The notes under the pieces: generated by a model
What the model saw: the letters and a program-made list of their open reading frames with translations, nothing else
Told to the model about the DNA's origin: nothing
The model's database searches: none
Source: Petunia secreta
Lineage: Eukaryota; Streptophyta; Magnoliopsida; Solanales; Solanaceae
DNA length: 64,000 nt
Direction: 5' to 3'
Assembly (NCBI GenBank): GCA_029990175.1
Contig: JARKIP010000189.1
Coordinates: forward strand, 124,001-188,000
Shown: positions 48,561-60,449 of the stretch, one piece after another
How positions within the stretch are numbered: position 1 is the first letter of the stretch
Layout of the letters: every line of letters starts with the position of its first letter
Made by a program: the position numbers and the translations under genes

Positions 48561-50344
48561 TTGGGATGTGCGAGGCGGCCCTGTGTTTTGTATAGTTGTA
48601 TTTGTTTGAGTTATATCTTGTTATATTACAGTTGAATTTTAGTTTTGATGTATGTTTTTGTCTTTCTGTCCATGTTCAGCCTTGCACGTACTGTGTCTCC
48701 ACCAATGAACCATTTGTTACCAGTCATTGGATTGCCACCACCCAGTGTCATATTATTTCTCTGTTAAAGCAGAAACTGAGTGACACCCAGCTGGATATGT
48801 TCAAGGAGACTTGTTTTGAGTATTTTTTGCGTCTACCGCTAGTACACATTCAAAATCAGCTTATTCATCATCTTATGTTGCGAGAGTTTGTGTTAGTGGA
48901 CTCAAATATTTTTAGAATTATGACGAACGGCACACGGCTGCATTTTGGTATTAAAGAATTTGCAGCAATCACTGGTTTAAATTGTTTAGGCGGTGATACT
49001 CTTGTTGATGATCCTGCACCAAATAGGCTTATCTCATCGTACTTCCCAAATCAGTCTAAAGTGCCGAGGATTCAACTGTTGCACTGCATTTTTTAGAAGA
49101 GATGGATCTGTGATGAAGATGCAGTGAAGATTGCTGTGTTGTTCTTTATACACTTTTTTGTGTTGTCAACAGATAATGGGGCTAAGTCATACATACCAAA
49201 GGCGCACTTTGATTTGGTAGAATCTGGTGCATATCTTACGTATCCGTGGGGTAAAGCTTCATTTTCTGCATTACCTGAAACCATTAGCAAAAAGTTACAT
49301 CCAAAAGGGAAATTTTATAGGATTGGTGGGCTGCCACTTGCTTGACAAGTTTGGTTTTACGAATGTTGTTCAAGAGTTGATGGCAGTATCGCGCTTTGTA
49401 CTGGTAATGGAATCCCTAGGATTTTGAATTGGAAAGTGATTGTACAACAACCATCTTTTCGAAAGTTATATGAGGGAATTTTTAGAGGAAAAGGAAGTCA
49501 GGTAAATTCACTCCACACCCTTTTTTTGTATGTATGTTGTATGCACATAAACTAGTTGTATATAGTTGTATTACTTTTCCTATTACTTTAGTGTATTACT
49601 TTTTTTTTTTGTCTTTATATCCTTTTGTTTTACTGTTTTTGTAGGTTGTGTTTAACAATATTATTTCAACCGCCGATGAGGTGCGAACCTTCAACTTGGA
49701 TGCACTAACGGATTCTAGCAATGAACTTGAGCAGCCTGTTATCCATACTAGTAGTGCTCAAGTCCCTCATGCTAAATCTATGAGTAATCCCTCCGAAGCT
49801 ACCAAGAACTCACAACATGCTGCTGCCAAGGGATCACAACAATTTGGTGCCTCTTCAAGTAATCCTGCTAAGGATTCGCACCAATTTTCTGTATCTTCAA
49901 TCGATCCTTCCATGTCTGTGCAGTTGTCTTTGATTGGGAATGAGTTGCACCGATTGAACAATGAGTTTGTAACACATAAGACGCATGTATTTTTGTATTT
50001 TCTATTTTTACCGTAAGAGACTTTTCCAACACTTTTAATCAAACTAATGTTTCTTGTTTGTTTGTAGGTTGATTGTAAGTTTGCTAATCTTAAGAGCTTT
50101 ATGACTGAAACATTTAAGAAACTGTTTGATCACCTAAAGGTAATGTTTCTACATTTTTGTATTTTTAAACAAGATTGTTTTTGTTTATATAATGATTTTG
50201 TTGTTCCTTTTTAAAAGATTGGCGGAGGCGATCCTGTTGTAGATCCTGATAGAGCACGCACTGATTTCAGCTTTGGTAGCCCTTTTGACCCTGGACATTT
50301 GGTGCAACAGAAGGAGATATTTGTGAACGATCATGTACGTGCAC

Positions 50345-50990
50345 TATTTTTATGAATCCATGTCTAAACTTTATGTCATTTGTATTTAGGTGTCTAGACA
50401 TGTATTTTTATCTGTATAGGAATGTCTTTTATGTGTCTAGGAATGTGTATAGTAATTATTTCACAGATTTATTTGGGGGAAACCTTTATGTACATTGTTC
50501 TTATATGTATCGACTTGTATTTTATGTGCATAGCCATATATTTATGTGTTTAGAGATAATTTAAATATGTATAGCAATTTTTCATGGGTTGTTTGGGGAG
50601 AACCTGTATGTACATTTATTTTTGTATGCATATACTGCATACTTATTTTTATGTGTATGTAGTTCCATTTATGTGTATGGACTTGCATTTTATGTGTTTA
50701 GAGATAAAATGCATTATTTTTGTGTTTAGAGATACAATGCATACTTATATGTATCGACTTGTATTTTATGTGTATAGCCTTATTTTTATGTGTTTAGAGA
50801 TAATTTAAATGTGTATAGCAATTTTTTCATGGGTTGTTTGGGGAGAACCTGTATGTATATTATTTTTGTCTATGTAGTTCCATTTATGTGTATGGACATG
50901 CATTTTATGTGTTTAGAGATGTTTTAAAATTGTTTTACTATTTATATATTTTGTATTAGTATGTTTTATGTTTATAGAACTGTATATCCA
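50345..50990 (+). repeat. TGTAT-rich repeat array in intron 5 of the protease gene
   Basis: Same repeat family as intron 1, again with a ~245-bp higher-order unit: CATGGGTTGTTTGGGGAGAA occurs at about 50583 and 50828. AACCTGTATGTACATT-like phrases are shared with intron 1. Confidence 0.85.
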
Positions 50991-53900
50991 CATATTTAAA
51001 TGTGTTCTATTTACCTTTTTTGGAACCAGGTACTTGGAAGTGTCGTTGTCAGAGATGAACAGTTACACCAAGTCGGCAATTTCTTTGATGGAAGCCATGT
51101 TATATTGGGAAATGACACAGTTGACACTGTTGTCCATGTTTTTATATGTGTCTTTATTTTAATTTTACTTTTAATTCATTAGATGTTAATTTTTTTTAAC
51201 TATTTAAACTTTTTTGTTTGTTGAAGGGTGTTGGGACAGTACTACCTGCTGTTGCAGATGCAGCCGAGCCTCTTCCTGATGAAGACGCTGCTTCTAAAAT
51301 TTCAATATCATTTGCTGTTTCAGCTGTACCCGATGTTGTAGATGTCCGAACTGAAAAGGCTGCTTGTGAGGGCAGTGATGAGCCTTTTGCAGATCCTGCT
51401 TCTAAACTTCCATTGGAGCAGGGTGTTGGGATAGAAGCCGAGGCTATAGACGTTGCAACTGAACGGACTGACCAGTCTGCTCCAACACACAGCGAGGGCA
51501 GTCACGTGCCTGCTGAAGATACTCATTGCAAAGTTCGTGAAGATGATGGTTGTCCAAGCTTTTCTCTTGGTTTTAGTGATGAAGATGAGAATCCAGCTCC
51601 TGCTGCAAACAATAGTGGTGGTAGTGTCCATCCGGATGATCAGGTATATTTTATATAAATTCATACATTTTTAAAATTTTGTATATAAAGTAAACTATAT
51701 GGCATTTTCATAGTAGGTAACTAGTGCTGGATCAGTCCATGCTTCTGGTATGGATACAAAAGTTGGTGAATCAAGCAAGTTGGGTACTCTTGATGACGAT
51801 GATGCCTTTTTTAATGCTACGCACCTTGCGATGATTGATGATGTTGTGGCAAGTGTACTTAAGTCTAAAAGTGGGTCGGTTGAAAATCTTAAAAAACAAG
51901 GTATATCTGACATCTTTTGTTGTTGTTACTTTTGTTATCGTTGTCACTCATTTTACTTTATAATCTTGTTTTTGTTAATAGATGTTGCTTGTAATTCTGA
52001 AGAAATAGATTCTGAAGATGTTGGTTCAGAAGTTCAACGCCAACGTGATGGTAATGATCTTGTTGCTACTGAGTCTCAAATTGTTTTGGTTGAGCCTGAT
52101 GAAGAAGAAGGTGCTGTTACACCTGAGCAGTTAATTGCCCGACTGAGGCGTCCAGGGAGGTATGCTAATTCTCATTGGGTTGTTGCAACACCAAAAATAC
52201 CAGGACCAAAATATTTTGGAACAAAACATCCATTTACGAGTCAAATTGGTGTTGAGGTTGATGAAGACCTACAAAATGCATTTTCTGTATGGCTTGATGA
52301 AGGGGTATGTCCAAGTAAAAGAAGGTAATGTCTTTGGTTGATTTTTTGTTCTTTGTATTTTTTGTTGTTTACATGTATCTAAATCATTGAATTTATATGA
52401 ATTGCTTAGGAAATCAGTTTATCCAAGAGTAGCCAATAGACTTCAGGAGGCTTTGAATTTAGGAGTGTTGAAAGTTGAGTGGAAGGACTGGTTCTGCACA
52501 TTGGTACATGTTAGAACGTGTTTGAATGATGGGGTATGTATGTAGTTATTTATAATTATTTCTAACTGCAAGAAAATACATAAACACACACACATAGGAT
52601 TTTTATACTGAAATATGCACTTGCATATACAAATTGAGACTTTCATACACACACATACAGTTTGATACAAAGTCTGTATGAACTAGGGTGTTCTGTATAT
52701 TTTTGTATGCCACATGGATGTTGTATATATTTTTGGACTTGACTTTTTTTATACACCTTCATTCTAAAGAAATTATAAACGATCTTTGTACCTTATTGTT
52801 GTAGCAACTTACACTCTTTGCAGGCATATGAATAACATTCCCCAACCCCCCTTTAATAAAGTAGTTACCAACCTGTTTGATATAAGTGCCCAAGTGAGAC
52901 CAAAATACAGGCATATGAATTAGGATTTGTAGAAAGTTTCAACCACACTGTCTTTGTCAAACAGCAATAGGAAGGCGTAGTGATAGTTGCCACCACCTTT
53001 GTATTATTTCCTTCCAAATCTTTCCTAATATTATCCTCAAACACAATATTATTTGTATCTCCAACAGCAAAATCACTACTTGTTCGTCTCACTTCCAACA
53101 CAAACAAGAGTATAGTTAACCACACAATGGCTTGTGTAACCGATCCTTGGACAACTAAGTGTACAGCTTCTTCATAATTGGTTGAATTTTGTTTTTACGT
53201 TATTCCATAAACGCCAAATGCAAGCATAGTGTTCTGTATGGATGTTGTATATATTTTTGGTATGCCACATGTTTTTTTAATTATAGTTATGTTTTTATTT
53301 TTTTCCAGCACATTGATGTGATCTTTTACTACTTGCGGAAAAAAGGCAAGTATGATCCAAATGTACCTTTTAGGTTCACATGTACTGATTGTTGTTTCAA
53401 AACAAGGGTTGAAGAAGCGTTTAACTTGTATGAGGCCAGAAACAGGGATGGTAGTGTGGTTTCCAAGGATGATGTTGTTAGTGAGTATATTATGGGTTTT
53501 AAATTGCGTGCCAACACCCCTTGGATCCATGTTGACTATGTTATGATGCCTATACATATCAGAGAAAAAAACCATTGGGTATTGGGAATTGTCTCATTTA
53601 TTGATAGGTGTATTTGGGTGTATGACTCTCTACTTGGAAGGAATGGTGGTTGTAGTGCCGTTGTTCGTGGTGTGGTTCAGAAATTTGCTGTTACGTTGCC
53701 TTTATACCTGTCAGTAACTGGTTTTTACGGTGGGAGAATTGACATTGATTGGCAGTCAAATCCATACAAAGACAAAGCTGTGACAGATCTATACAATATT
53801 GTCATAGTTCCAAACCTGCCTCAGCAAGCTCCTGAATCGCTGTATGTGTTTTTTTGTTGTTGTTAAATTTGATGTATTTTGCATGTGGCTGACTTTTAGT

Positions 53901-54116
53901 TGTTGTTGCTGCAGCGACTGTGGTATATTCGTTGCTGCATATGCAGAGTCATTTGCATGTGGACTGCTTGAACCCCCTGTTGATTTTGATGTTGCTATTT
54001 ATCGTATGAAGTTGGGGGCACTTCTTTGGCAGTATGCAACACAAAAGCAGGCAGAAGGAGCAATTAGCGCACCTGAGGTCACAGGAAATCATTTTAGGAA
54101 GAAGGGTGGTCCGTAA

Positions 54117-54983
54117 AGGGAGAAGTGCATTGTTACGTGGTTTTAGTGGATTTTGTGATAACCTTTTTAGATACTTGGGTTGTTGGACATATCACAATTA
54201 TGTTTGCCATTTGTTTTAAGCTATATGTTACTTACGATAAATACTTTTGTATGTTTTGTGTTTTTCAGTGTATGACTGATGAAAATCTATATAAGTTTTG
54301 AATGTTAACTGTATTTGTTGTGTTGCCTGACATTACATTTTATATAACTTTTTAACGGTGTGACTGTATGTATGTATTTGCACATGTACAAACTTAGATA
54401 TTACAACATCTCGTAGTACATTTTCTGAAAATACACATATATTTATGTATTTGGACAGGTACAAACTTATACAATACGCAAACACACATCTTCATACACA
54501 CACACACACACATACACACTCTTTCATACATAAACATACATCTTCATACACTTTCATACATAAACACTTAAACAAATTTATAAAATAAGTCAATACATAG
54601 ACATACATCTTCATGCACATACGCACACACACGCATACTCTTTCATACATAAATACATAAACCTACAGTTTCATACATGGAAGTACAACTTTATACATGC
54701 AAGTACGGGTTCATACACACAATTTGCAGACATACATCTTCATACACTTTCATACATAAACACTTAAACAAACACACTTTCAAACATACAAGTACAACTT
54801 CATACCCAAATTTGCAGACATACATCTTCATACACTTTCATACATAAACACTTAAACAAACACACTAACTAAGTCAATACTCAGACATACATCTTCATAG
54901 ACTTTCATACATAAACACTTACACAAACACACTTTCATACATACAAGTACAACTTCATACACAAATTTTCAGACATACATCTT

Positions 54984-55019
<36 letters not shown>

Positions 55020-55313
55020 CTCTCTCTCTCTCTCTTTGATACATAAATACATAAAGCTATAGTTTCATACACGCAACTAGAGACATACATACATAAACAA
55101 ATATACAAATAGACACGTATATAGCCTCATACACAAATTATTCAACAACTTATTTCTGCTTTATGTCATTTCCAACAACATATGTAATATAATTGCCATA
55201 GCAGTACCTATTTAATAACATGTAAAAGTTTTGTGCATTTTGAATTTAATATGTATGGTTTGTATTTTGTGTTAAATCCTCAAACAATAGAAACACTTTT
55301 TTGAGAAGCTTGT
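54117..55313. other. Spacer between the two convergent MULE genes
   Basis: Contains the 3' ends of both genes. 54200-54420 is TGTATG-rich on the + strand; 54470-55140 is CATACA-rich on the + strand, that is TGTATG-rich on the transposase sense strand. CACTTTCATACATAAACACT recurs at 54549, 54736, 54833 and 54904. No gene. Confidence 0.75.
54979..55034. repeat. Compound (AC)n(TC)n microsatellite
   Basis: About 16 AC units run directly into about 10 TC units, inside the convergent spacer. Confidence 0.93.
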
Positions 55314-58300
55314 TTATTTTTTGGTGGAGGGATTCCTACAAGTAGCTCTGTTGTGTCCTTCCCGTCCACAATTTCCACAGGTTATCTTTGATTTTTTAGA
55401 ATGTATCTCCCAAGATGGCTTGTATCTTCTCTTTTTTGGTCTTCCTGGAGGCCTTTTCCCAGTTGGAGGCAGTACCACTTCTTCCGAAATATATGTAGGA
55501 ACATCCCAATTACTCTCATCTGGAATGGGATTCACTGGTACTTCATAGGTCTTCAGCAAGTACTCTGTACTGTAGTATGCAGATGCATAATCTTCCTCCT
55601 CTATGTGCTTTGACTTTAGAACATCCACTGCATGTGGACATGGTAGCTCAACCATTTGGAATCTTCCACAACAACATGTTCGATCAGTCAAGGATACTAA
55701 GAATTTACGCTCCCCATGCATCACTGTATACATGTTTGTTGTAGGTTTTACCTATAATTGCACAATTAGATCTTTTTTTAACTTTCATACAATATATTCA
55801 ACTAGTAAACTACGAACAACTACACATAACTATGAATAATTGATGTAATACAGTTGATACACAAATATAAAACAGTGATGCCAAACACACATTAATGATG
55901 AACTAAAAATGTATTTTTACCGTCATGTGGACTGCCAACTTTCGATGTGTATCCAGAATGTCGTGATACTTTGTACTAAGCTTCCTGAATCTGTTTTTTG
56001 CAGCTTCATTGTTGTTATAATTCTATCTCTCAACCAAATTTCTCATGGATTCCATGAAGGCAAGTACTGGCATATCTCGTGAATCTTTGCTAGCTGCATT
56101 CAATGATTCAACGATATTCGAAGTCATTGTGAAACCTCGATTCGCAGTAGAATGAGCTCGTGCCCACCTTTGATACCCAATATTATACAAGTATTGCTTA
56201 ATACGTACATCCATATTTTCTACCTTTGTCATACAACTATCAAACTCCTTAATTGTGTATGCCTTAGCCATGCTAAAGAATACCTCATGCAGCTTCTCTT
56301 CTCCCCTCTTGAATTTTGTTTTTATGTTGTTCCATAAATGCCAAATGCAAGCATAGTGAGGGACATCTGGATACACAATAGATGCTGCTTTTATGATGCT
56401 CACGTTCCTGTCTGACACAATACACATACACTTTCTTTGACCATAGGCTTGTCTTAACCTATCGAAAAACCATCCCCATGCATTATCATTCTCTGAATCT
56501 ACTACAGCATAGGCAAGGGGTAAGATGCTGCCTGTATAAATGTTAACAAAAAGTGTAAATAAATTTTTATCATCACCTACATACATTCATATACATGAAC
56601 ATACAACTTTTACTACATTTTATACATGGCACAATAGGGAATATAGTTGATGTTGTAGAATTTACCTGATGCATCCGTTGTTGTTGCAGCAAGGAAAGTT
56701 CCCCTGTGAGCAGCTGAAAGAAAGCTGCCATCGACCACCACAATAGGCCTACAATATTCCCAAGCTTTGGTAGATGCATAGAGCGCCACAAAGACATACA
56801 TGAAACAATCATCTTCATCTTTAACCAAATCTACAATTGACCCTGGATTGGCTTTCAGCAACATATACAGATAGCTAGGTAACTTGGTGTAGGACTTTGT
56901 AGGATCCCCTCTTACAAATTCAAGTGTCTTTTCTTTTGATCTCCACGCCTTCATGTATGGAAGTTCAATGCCTAAGCTTTTGTGCATGTCTTCAATTATA
57001 TCCTTTGGTCTGTACTCTCTCTTGGGGTTGATATACCTGTGTTTAATTATACTGCCAAAGATTGTTGCACTTGCTTGCCGCAGCTCGTAAATTCTGTCCT
57101 TCAATGGGCATGAGTGCTCATCGATGAATTTTCTAACTTTGAACAGACCAGATTCATGCAAACTTGAAGACTTAAACAACCATGTGCAATCATCCCTTAT
57201 GCATTTTAGGCAGTAGCTATACAACAAATTACGAACAAATTAGAGCTTTGTGATATACAATTAGATACACATCATAACTTAGTCATAAACACACATATAC
57301 ATAGTGAAACAGAATAAAACAATACATACAAAATTGTCCATAGACATACATAACTAAACATAGATTTTATTATAATAGAATAATGGGCAAGTATAGTTTC
57401 ATACACATGCAACTATAGCTTTCATACAGGAAATACAATGACATAGAGCTCCATACACAAACACGCTTTCATACACATATACATAAACCTACATCTTCAT
57501 ACACACAAGTAGAACTTCATACACATAAGTTCAGCTTCATACAAAAAATACACAGAAATACAACTTCATATACAAACACGCTTTCGTACATAAATACATA
57601 AACTTACAGCTTCATACACATAAGTCCAGCTTCATACAAAAAATAAACAGACATACAACTTCATACACAAACAAACTTTCATACATAATGCATAAACTTA
57701 CATCTTCATACACACATATAAAACTTCATACACAAATACGCAGACGTACTTCTTCATACGCAAACACATTTTCATACATAAATACACATATATAGCCTCA
57801 TACACAAATAAATATGAAAAATGTAAAAGCTTTTATACAGACATACATGATTTTATACATAAACGCATAGATATACAGCCTCATACACAAATAGACAAAG
57901 CTTTTAAAATTCATACCACTTCGAACTCGATCTTTTCACCTTAAACTGAAACTTTTGCCTTAATGCATAGTGTTTCATTGCAGTAACAATCGTCTCCTTG
58001 TTTTCGAAAACCTGTCCTTCCGCAATAACTTCATGCGTAGGGTCGGTAATTATTCCAACAATTTCATCATAATCATCAAAATATTCATCATCATTTAACA
58101 ATTTCACTGTATCATCATCTTCTATTGCGTGTGTGTGAGTTCCTTCTGTATATCTAGGTGATATAACCAATGAATTTGTATTTACTGCGTGGCTGAATGA
58201 TTTCTCTGTTACTGTTATGCACAAAGGATATTTTTCAAAATCCTTATCCTTTTTAGCTCGACATACACATTCACCCCCATATCGTTGTGTATCTCTATGG

Positions 58301-58502
58301 CAGGACATGTCGCATTCACCTTGTACTTGATTTCCATGTGATTAATAATAGTATCAACATGAATTTGTTTTGAAATTGTATATTCTAGATCATCAAATGT
58401 ACAATCAGTGCTTATTACTATTGCATCAGCACAAAAATCAACGTATTCTCCTGTTTTATCCCAGCGACCTTTGTGTTGGAGAAGAATTGTTACTCTTGAC
58501 AT
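55314..58502 (-). pseudogene. MURA-type (MuDR) MULE transposase gene, one frameshift and one premature stop
   Basis: Four exons on the - strand: 57917-58502, 56666-57216, 55921-56531 and 55314-55751, GT-AG, about 728 codons if the frameshift is counted as one missing base. Order of domains: N-terminal region; MuDR zinc-binding-like segment (YCLKCIRDDCTW); MULE catalytic domain with VVDGSF (Asp codon 56730-56732), CIVSDR (Asp 56410-56412), CIWHLWNN and NIVESLNA (Glu 56107-56109); SWIM finger (CCCGRFQMVELPCPH); basic GRPKKRR; and CCHC knuckle (CGNCGREGHNRATC). A one-base deletion in the T-run 58250-58254 shifts the frame near residue 84, and a TAG (56023-56025) replaces a codon in exon 3. The DDE residues and both fingers are intact. 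The gene runs towards, and converges on, the protease gene. Confidence 0.9.
57245..57910 (-). repeat. TGTATG-rich repeat array in intron 1 of the transposase gene
   Basis: On the + strand CTTCATACACAAACA and TTTCATACATAAATACAT-type words recur about every 25-45 bases through almost the whole 700-bp intron; on the sense strand they are TGTATGAAG and TGTATGAAA. Confidence 0.85.
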
Positions 58503-58884
58503 TAGAACTTTCTAATTTGTTTATGAAAACAGATCAAAAATCAATATACAGCTTCAATTTTGAATCGCGACTGCTGATTAGTGTATGAAATCGATCAAAC
58601 AGCTTCAATTTTGAATGCGAGAGACAATTTGTGGATGAAATAGATGTAAAACCTTCAAATTTGAATTGCGATTGAAATCGCGATTCAAAATCGCATTGAT
58701 TTTGAATGTAAACTACAGCAAATTGATGTTTGAATTGGAATATGTAATTGCGTTTTGAATCTCCTTTTGAATCGCCTAACTGAAGAACTGGAAGCGCAGT
58801 GATTAGGTTTAGCGGGGTGGGTGAATGCTCTGTTTCTGTTGAGCTTTTTCTTTGAATTTGTTTCTTTATATAGTAGTATAGGTT

Positions 58885-58944
58885 TTGAAAAAAAATATCG
58901 GTATTTTTTGTAAATTGTATTTATATCGGTATTTTGTGTAATTT
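58885..58944 (-). repeat. Right terminal inverted repeat of the MULE
   Basis: On the + strand ATCGGTATTTTTTGTAAATT then ATCGGTATTTTGTGTAATTT; reverse complement of the left end with a few changes. Confidence 0.8.
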
Positions 58945-59612
58945 CAGTCCTAAACTGGTATATTTTTGTAATCAGCCCATTTTTTTACCAATTACAGACC
59001 CACCACAATGACAATGGCTGACCCATTAGCAACAAGGCCCGTCTCGCTTGCTTCCAACGGATACAGAAACAGATAAGAGTCCAATCATAAGACAACAAGT
59101 GGGTCGTAGCTGAGAGCCAATTGGAGCCCACAAAGCAAAGGAATCTTTTCATCTTTTTCTTTATTTGGTAATAAATGAATCCACAGTATAGAAAGTACAG
59201 TTAAAACACAGATAATGACGTCATCAATCAAGTGAATCAACTACAGTATATGTGATGTTGACAAGACATGTGTAGTTGAATTGTTAGAGTGAATCTGGCG
59301 GTGGTAAGATGACGTTGGAAAAATGATCTGACGGTTGAAAATGACTGAAAATATGGCAAAATCCCGCGGGAGGCACGGGAGCTTTTATTACAGAGTACTG
59401 ACTATGTTAAAGAAGAGAGATAGGACATGACTGTGAGTGAATCATAGTTACAGTGTTTTTATTATAGTTGTGTGTTTTTTGGCATAGAACAGAACACATG
59501 CAAAAGTGCAGTTTAGATTTGAGAGGTCTTTTGACTTCTTCACAGTTTCACGTTGAATTACTATTCTTTTTTGGGGTTTGTTTTTCATTATTTTACTCTT
59601 CTCCATTATATT

Positions 59613-59845
59613 AGGTGTTTGGACGTTTATTTGGTTCAAATTTGATTTTTTCTTTTAAAAAAAACTCTTCGACTATCTATTTCACTTGAAAAGAATTAGC
59701 AGTAGTGAGGAAATTCTTTTTACACCTGAAAATTCATATTAAAAAATGAACCACTAAAACCATTATATTTTCCTGCCGAACAGTGTTTTTATTTTTATAT
59801 ATTGAAAAAAAGAAGAAAAACTTTCTATGTCCAAACGGCTCCTAA
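59613..59845. mobile_element. Possible hAT-like MITE
   Basis: Left TTAGGTGTTTGGACGTTTAT and right (other strand) TTAGGAGCCGTTTGGACATAG are imperfect inverted repeats; the interior is AT-rich without a frame. Target duplication not defined. Confidence 0.5.
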
Positions 59846-59908
59846 AATTTTGCACAATTTAAGAAGTCATTAATGTTATTAATTATATGAGCATTTATCT
59901 TTTAACAT

Positions 59909-60449
59909 AACCTTCGTGCCAATTTACGCGACGTAGTTTGACTTACATAGAGTTTAAGAAATAAATATTAATCTTGTAAAGTTTTAAAATTACCATTGTT
60001 AGATGTAAAAATAAAAAGTAAAAGAGAAGATTTGAGTAATTAAAAAAATTGTTGGTAGCTTTTAATATTATTATGTTCAAACAAGAGTAAAATAGAGAGA
60101 ATGTTATTAATTAGTTACTCCCTCCGTTTCAAAAAGGATGAACCTTTGCGGAGTACGAGGGTCAAATTGACTAATTTTGACCGGGAATTTGCACATCGAA
60201 TTTTTAATTTTTTTGAAATAAAATTTACATATTTAGAAACTACATGAAAATACTATAAGTCACAATAGTTAACAATTTAAAATAGTTAGAAAATATTTGT
60301 AAGACATGTGGTCGAACATAATCTTGTTTGACCCTTCAAATAGTAATAGGTTCATCCTTTTTGAAACGGAGGGAGTATTAAATAAAGATGTGCGTTATTC
60401 TTTTCGGAACAAATTAAAAAGAAAAGGTGTGTCACATAAATTGGTACCA
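59909..60449. mobile_element. Older Stowaway-like MITE split by a younger one
   Basis: Left part (CCTTCGTGCCAATTTACGCG ... TTTAAGAAATAAATATTAATC) and right part (GTGTGTCACATAAATTGG) resemble the two halves of the 10037-10322 element; the 60118-60375 Stowaway sits in between. Confidence 0.6.
60118..60375. mobile_element. Young Stowaway MITE nested in an older one
   Basis: Left CTCCCTCCGTTTCAAAAAGG continues into ATGAACCT; the right end is its close reverse complement (AGGTTCATCCTTTTTGAAAC ... GGAGGGAG). TA on both sides (60116-60117, 60376-60377). Confidence 0.92.

Larger units (their letters stand above)
47394..54116 (+). pseudogene. MULE-borne DUF1985 + Ulp1-type (C48) cysteine protease gene, two premature stops
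   Basis: Twelve exons, all with GT-AG introns and matching phases: 47394-47687, 48680-49501, 49645-49986, 50068-50139, 50218-50334, 51030-51137, 51227-51643, 51717-51900, 51982-52324, 52410-52533, 53309-53841, 53915-54116. They give 1185 codons plus stop. The N-terminus is basic and Ser/Lys-rich (nuclear-type). Exon 2 carries a DUF1985-like domain (FGIKEFAAITGLNC; VDGSIALC...GNGIPRILNWKV). The middle is acidic and repetitive. The C-terminus has the Ulp1 triad: NHWVLG (His codon ~1030), VYDSL (Asp ~1047) and PQQ...LDCGIF (Cys ~1121). Such proteases remove SUMO or related modifiers. In-frame TAG at 49094-49096 and TGA at 49343-49345 interrupt exon 2; no frameshift is needed elsewhere. It is therefore a recent pseudogene, unless the stops are read through or are errors. 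Confidence 0.88.
47097..58944. mobile_element. Large Mutator-like element (Kaonashi-type MULE) with transposase and ULP1-like protease genes
   Basis: An 11.8-kb element. Left end AAATTACACAATATACCAAT and right end, read on the - strand, AAATTACACAAAATACCGAT are inverted repeats, and a second inner match (TTTACAAAAA-TACCRATATTTTT) extends them to about 60 bp. Inside, a + strand gene (47394-54116) encodes a DUF1985/Ulp1 protein and a - strand gene (55314-58502) a MURA transposase; they converge on a 1.2-kb spacer. A MULE carrying a Ulp1-type protease gene is the known Kaonashi arrangement in plants. I could not identify a 9-bp target duplication, so the exact outer limits may differ by several bases (GG... 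outward extensions are possible on both sides). Confidence 0.85.

Noticed and set aside
48596..48679. Upstream extension of exon 2 of the MULE protease gene as an independent start
   Set aside because: The extension is intron sequence with a good acceptor at 48679; the spliced frame from 47394 is continuous in phase.
54470..55140. Regularly repeated CATACATAAACACTT-type words, resembling a CRISPR-like array
   Set aside because: Spacing and repeat sequence vary, the spacers are themselves ATACA-rich, and the context is a plant transposon. It is a degenerate simple repeat.
57245..57910. CATACA array as a possible satellite centromere-type repeat
   Set aside because: It is confined to one intron of the transposase gene and short.
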